Made by a program: the position numbers and the translations under genes
Shown: one piece after another, positions 53,632 through 58,203 of the stretch
Layout: every line of letters begins with the position of its first letter
How positions within the stretch are numbered: the first letter of the stretch is position 1
The notes under the pieces: model-generated
The model's input: only the letters and a program-made list of their open reading frames with translations
Told to the model about the DNA's origin: nothing
The model's database searches: none
From: Marinobacter zhanjiangensis
Lineage (GTDB): Bacteria > Pseudomonadota > Gammaproteobacteria > Pseudomonadales > Oleiphilaceae
Length of the DNA: 58,203 bases
Assembly (NCBI RefSeq): GCF_014651935.1
Contig: NZ_BMXV01000006.1
Location: forward strand, 263,321-321,523
Direction: 5' to 3'

Positions 53632-55350
53632 GTGGAGTTATTGTCTGGTGCCGATATGCTCATCCGCTCGTTGCAGGATGAGGGTATAGAGTACGTTTAC
53701 GGTTATCCCGGTGGTGCAGCGCTGCATATCTACGATGCGCTGTTCAGGCAGGATAAGGTCAAGCATATCCTGGTGCGCCACGAGCAGGCCGCGGTGCACA
53801 TGGCCGACGGCTATGCCCGCGCCTCGGGAAAACCGGGTACTGTACTGGTGACCTCGGGGCCCGGGGCCACCAACACCATTACCGGTATTGCCACCGCCTT
53901 CATGGATTCCATTCCCATGGTGGTGCTGTGCGGCCAGGTGGCATCCACCCTGATTGGCGAGGATGCCTTCCAGGAAACCGACATGATTGGTGTTTCCCGC
54001 CCGGTCGTGAAGCACAATCTGTCCGTGCGCCATCCGGAGGAGATTCCGGAAATCGTCAGGAAGGCCTATCACATTGCCTCCACCGGCCGCCCGGGACCGG
54101 TCGTGGTTGATATCCCCAAGGATATGACCACGCCCAACGAGCGCTACGAGTATTCCTACCCGAAGAAGGTCAAGCTGCGCTCCTACAACCCGGCGGTTCG
54201 TGGCCACACCGGCCAGATCCGCAAGGCGGTGGATATGTTGCTGTCGGCCCGACGCCCGATGATTTACGCCGGTGGCGGGGTTATCCTCGGCAAGGCGACC
54301 GAGCAGCTGACTGAACTGACACGCATGCTGGGTTTCCCGATCACCAACACCCTGATGGGCATTGGCGGGTACCCGGCGTCGGATAAGCAGAGCCTGGGCT
54401 GGCTGGGCATGCACGGCACCTATGAGTCCAACATGGCCATGCACCATGCGGACCTGATCCTGGCGATTGGCGCCCGTTTCGACGACCGTGTCACCAACGC
54501 CACCGAAAAGTTCTGCCCGGGTGCTCGCATTATTCATATCGATATTGATCCGGCCTCCATCTCCAAAACCGTGGAAGCGGATGTCCCCATCGTCGGTCCG
54601 GTGGACTCGGTGCTGCGGGAAATGATCGGCATGGTAAAAGAGTCGGAGCAAAAGCCGGATGCCGGAGCCCTGGAGGCCTGGTGGAAGCAGATTAATGACT
54701 GGCGAGCCTTCCACGGCATGCGCTATGAAACCAGCGATGACGTGATCAAGCCCCAGGAAGTCATCGAAATGCTGCACAGGCTGACCAACGGTGAGGCTTA
54801 CGTGACCACCGACGTCGGTCAACACCAGATGTTCGCGGCCCAGTACTACAAATTCGACAAGCCCAACCGCTGGATCAACTCCGGGGGGCTGGGCACCATG
54901 GGCTTCGGTTTGCCGGCGGCCATGGGCGTCAAGCTCAACTACCCGGACGACGAAGTGCTGTGCATTACCGGCGAGGGCAGCATCCAGATGAACATCCAGG
55001 AACTGTCCACCTGTACGCAGTACAACCTGCCGGTGAAAATCATCAACCTGAACAATCAGGCGCTGGGCATGGTCAAGCAGTGGCAGGACATGAACTATGA
55101 GTCTCGTCATGCCGAGTCCTACATGGGTTCACTGCCGGACTTCATCAAGCTGGCAGAGGCCTATGGCCACGTCGGCATGCGGATCGACAGGAAGGAAGAT
55201 CTGGAGTCAAAACTGAAGGAGGCGCTGGCCATGAAGGACCGGCTGGTGTTCGTGGATGTCCAGGTTGACCGTTTCGAGCACGTCTATCCCATGCAGGTGG
55301 CCCGCGGCGCCATGAAAGATATGTGGCTCAGCAAGACGGAGAGGGTGTGA
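53632..55350 (+). CDS. ilvI: Acetolactate synthase large subunit
   Basis: This ThDP enzyme makes acetolactate and acetohydroxybutyrate for Val, Leu and Ile. The start is GTG at 53632 with AGAGGG 8 nt upstream; the 572-aa length and [26 protein letters not shown] fit. ThDP-activating E51 ([12 protein letters not shown]) and the C-terminal ThDP/Mg motif G-E-G-S-I-Q-M-N are present. It is followed by ilvN and ilvC in one run. Confidence 0.96.
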   Translation: MELLSGADMLIRSLQDEGIEYVYGYPGGAALHIYDALFRQDKVKHILVRHEQAAVHMADGYARASGKPGTVLVTSGPGATNTITGIATAFMDSIPMVVLCGQVASTLIGEDAFQETDMIGVSRPVVKHNLSVRHPEEIPEIVRKAYHIASTGRPGPVVVDIPKDMTTPNERYEYSYPKKVKLRSYNPAVRGHTGQIRKAVDMLLSARRPMIYAGGGVILGKATEQLTELTRMLGFPITNTLMGIGGYPASDKQSLGWLGMHGTYESNMAMHHADLILAIGARFDDRVTNATEKFCPGARIIHIDIDPASISKTVEADVPIVGPVDSVLREMIGMVKESEQKPDAGALEAWWKQINDWRAFHGMRYETSDDVIKPQEVIEMLHRLTNGEAYVTTDVGQHQMFAAQYYKFDKPNRWINSGGLGTMGFGLPAAMGVKLNYPDDEVLCITGEGSIQMNIQELSTCTQYNLPVKIINLNNQALGMVKQWQDMNYESRHAESYMGSLPDFIKLAEAYGHVGMRIDRKEDLESKLKEALAMKDRLVFVDVQVDRFEHVYPMQVARGAMKDMWLSKTERV

Positions 55351-55352
55351 TC

Positions 55353-56920
<1,568 letters not shown>

Positions 56921-56947
56921 TTCCTGTCGGAATCGGTCCTTACCTTG

Positions 56948-56977
56948 AAAAACGCGGCCTTCGGGTCGCGTTTTTTA
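56948..56977 (+). terminator. Rho-independent terminator after ilvC
   Basis: AAAAACGCG-GCC and GG-GT-CGCGTTTTTT pair around a TTC loop (56948-56976), ending in six T. It closes the ilvINC operon. Confidence 0.88.
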
Positions 56978-56996
56978 TTTCGGGTTAGCCACTATT

Positions 56997-57025
56997 TTTC
57001 ACCGTTTGCCACAGAGGGTTATACT
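56997..57025 (+). promoter_or_regulatory. Candidate promoter for pssA
   Basis: TTTCAC (56997-57002), a 17-bp spacer and TATACT (57020-57025) lie 30 bp before the pssA ATG. The -10 is good and the -35 modest. Confidence 0.45.
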
Positions 57026-57055
57026 GAGCAATTCACCCATGACGGAACTGGATTC

Positions 57056-57865
57056 ATGAGCGACGCAGAAAAAAATGCCAAAGCCCCGGAAAGCGAGAAT
57101 GAGCTTCGGCCGGGTGAAGTGGAAGAAGAAGAGGTTGTGGGGGGTAACCGTGTCCGTCGCCGGGGCATCTACCTGTTGCCCAACCTGCTGACCACCGCCT
57201 CCCTGTTTTCCGGCTTTTATGCCATTGTCTCCGCGGCCAACGGCATGTTCGCCAATGCGGCTATCGCCATCTTTGTATCCATGATTCTCGATGGGCTTGA
57301 TGGCCGTGTTGCGCGGATGACCAATACCCAGAGTAAATTCGGAGAGGAGTACGACAGTCTCGCCGACATGGTCGCCTTTGGCGTGGCGCCGGGGTTGGTA
57401 GCCTTCTTCTGGTCCCTGAACAGCCTCGGTCAGGTGGGGTGGGCCATCACCTTCATCTACGTCGCAGGGGCGGCTCTGAGGCTGGCTCGCTTCAATACCC
57501 AGATCGGTTCCCTGGACAAGAAGTTTTTTGTCGGCCTGCCCAGCCCGTCCGCGGCGGCGGTGGTCGCGGGGCTGGTCTGGTGTTTCCACGAGTATGATCC
57601 GGCAAGCTGGCTGACGGCGTTGACCATCGTCATCGTGGGTAGCTCCGGTGTGTTGATGGTGTCGAACATTCTGTACAACAGCTTCAAGGACCTGGATATG
57701 CGGGGCAGGGTCCCGTTTGCCGCCATTCTGCTGGTGGTTCTGGCATTTGTCGTGATTGCACTCGATCCGGGCACGGTGCTCTTTACCGCATTTCTGGTGT
57801 ATGCGCTGTCTGGTCCGGTGCGCTCGCTGTTCCGCAAGAGCCGCAAGCAGGCTGCGGGTAGCTGA
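57056..57865 (+). CDS. pssA: CDP-diacylglycerol-serine O-phosphatidyltransferase
   Basis: PssA makes phosphatidylserine, the precursor of phosphatidylethanolamine, in the inner membrane. The 269-aa protein has the CDP-alcohol phosphotransferase motif D-G-L-D-G-R-V-A-R...G-E-E-Y-D-S-L-A-D. Multiple membrane segments follow. The N-terminal 40 residues are acidic and hydrophilic (E-V-E-E-E-E-V-V), then R-V-R-R-R-G-I-Y-L-L-P-N. This is the multi-pass type, not the soluble E. coli type. The start at 57056 gives MSDAEKNAK. Confidence 0.95.
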   Translation: MSDAEKNAKAPESENELRPGEVEEEEVVGGNRVRRRGIYLLPNLLTTASLFSGFYAIVSAANGMFANAAIAIFVSMILDGLDGRVARMTNTQSKFGEEYDSLADMVAFGVAPGLVAFFWSLNSLGQVGWAITFIYVAGAALRLARFNTQIGSLDKKFFVGLPSPSAAAVVAGLVWCFHEYDPASWLTALTIVIVGSSGVLMVSNILYNSFKDLDMRGRVPFAAILLVVLAFVVIALDPGTVLFTAFLVYALSGPVRSLFRKSRKQAAGS

Positions 57866-57968
57866 TTGCCTGGTGATCAAGTTGATCATCATTGCAGCAT
57901 GTTGATCGCAAAGTATCCTGGGCCATAGCAGCAACCCGAAGCGGGGATAAAAAAGTTCATATTGGTCG

Positions 57969-57996
57969 TTGACAGAAAACGCCAGCGCTGTAGAAT
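57969..57996 (+). promoter_or_regulatory. Upstream rRNA-operon promoter P1
   Basis: TTGACA (57969-57974), a 16-bp spacer and TAGAAT (57991-57996), followed by a C-rich discriminator (GCCCCCC). An A/T-rich segment (57947-57960) upstream may act as an UP element. Confidence 0.75.
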
Positions 57997-58122
57997 GCCC
58001 CCCACTTCGACAGGGAACGCCGGCAACGGCGACCCGGGAAGGCGAGGTAAACGGTTGTTGGGATTAGGTTTTTCGGTACAGGGCTTCTTCGGAAGCGATT
58101 TGAGAAACCGCAAAAATAACCG

Positions 58123-58150
58123 TTGACAAGGTGGCGATCTGATGTAGAAT
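58123..58150 (+). promoter_or_regulatory. Downstream rRNA-operon promoter P2
   Basis: CGTTGACA with a 16-bp spacer and TAGAAT (58145-58150), the same boxes and spacing as P1, followed by the GC discriminator ACGCGGCC. It lies about 30 bp before boxA. Confidence 0.8.
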
Positions 58151-58177
58151 ACGCGGCCTTGATGAGCTTCGGCTCAC

Positions 58178-58189
58178 TGCTCTTTAACA
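58178..58189 (+). promoter_or_regulatory. rRNA leader boxA antitermination site
   Basis: TGCTCTTTAACA is the classic boxA recognised by NusB-NusE, placed just before 16S rRNA in gammaproteobacteria. The 16S gene itself lies beyond the window. Confidence 0.85.
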
Positions 58190-58203
58190 AGTTGACCAAG
58201 TAA

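Noticed and set aside
53638..55110. A 490-codon minus-strand frame opposite ilvI
   Set aside because: Antisense shadow of the conserved acetolactate synthase gene, with no ribosome site and low-complexity composition.

Overview
The window looks like a chromosomal segment of a Marinobacter-like gammaproteobacterium. This is inferred from protein sequences I recognise and from a gene order close to the pseudomonad one (rplU-rpmA-obg-proB-rpsT-murJ-ribF-ileS-lspA-fkpB-ispH, the minor-pilin genes, pilSR, bamD-rluD-pgeF-clpB). It is almost entirely core genome. I see no insertion sequence, prophage, CRISPR array or tRNA. An rRNA operon starts just beyond the right end, where two TTGACA-N16-TAGAAT promoters and a boxA are visible.

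Layout. 1-6.5 kb: end of a SPOR-domain gene, then gltB-gltD (glutamate synthase). 6.6-12 kb: hemE, a PilZ-domain c-di-GMP receptor gene bracketed by two large hairpin elements, then radA and ettA on the minus strand. 12.2-18.3 kb: glyA-nrdR-ribD-ribBX-ribH-nusB-thiL. The riboflavin synthase gene often found between ribD and ribB, and pgpA after thiL, are both absent here. 18.4-22.7 kb: a small DUF6316 gene, a DUF2057 lipoprotein, a YhaJ-like LysR regulator divergent from a glutathionyl-hydroquinone reductase, and ispB. 22.8-34.2 kb: rplU-rpmA-obg-proB, rpsT (minus), murJ, ribF-ileS-lspA-fkpB-ispH. 34.4-45.3 kb: the type IV pilus minor-pilin cluster fimU-pilV-pilW-pilX-pilY1-pilE, convergent with fimT-pilR-pilS. 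45.3-52.5 kb: nadE, bamD (minus), rluD-pgeF, and clpB with a sigma-32-type promoter. 52.5-58.2 kb: a DUF4124 gene (minus), ilvI-ilvN-ilvC, pssA and the rRNA promoter region.

Functional logic. Most genes serve nitrogen assimilation, cofactor synthesis (haem, riboflavin/FAD, thiamine, NAD), translation, envelope assembly (MurJ, LspA, BamD, PssA) and stress response (ClpB, RadA). The surface-behaviour module is the pilus cluster. A textbook-spaced sigma-54 promoter with an upstream dyad precedes fimU, and the PilS/PilR pair that could activate it lies at the other end of the same cluster.

The most unusual signal is non-coding. Three large intergenic hairpins (7715-7819, 8368-8548, 33136-33227) have perfectly paired outer stems of 20-23 bp whose sequences differ completely between copies. 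Each carries a related one-sided insert (GACACGCC...GGCTC, or its complement). Two copies in opposite orientation bracket the PilZ gene. A second, unrelated repeat family (CCACGGAATCCAC...) sits 5' of ettA and of the hydroquinone reductase gene, and a third, C/T-rich palindromic repeat lies between radA and ettA.
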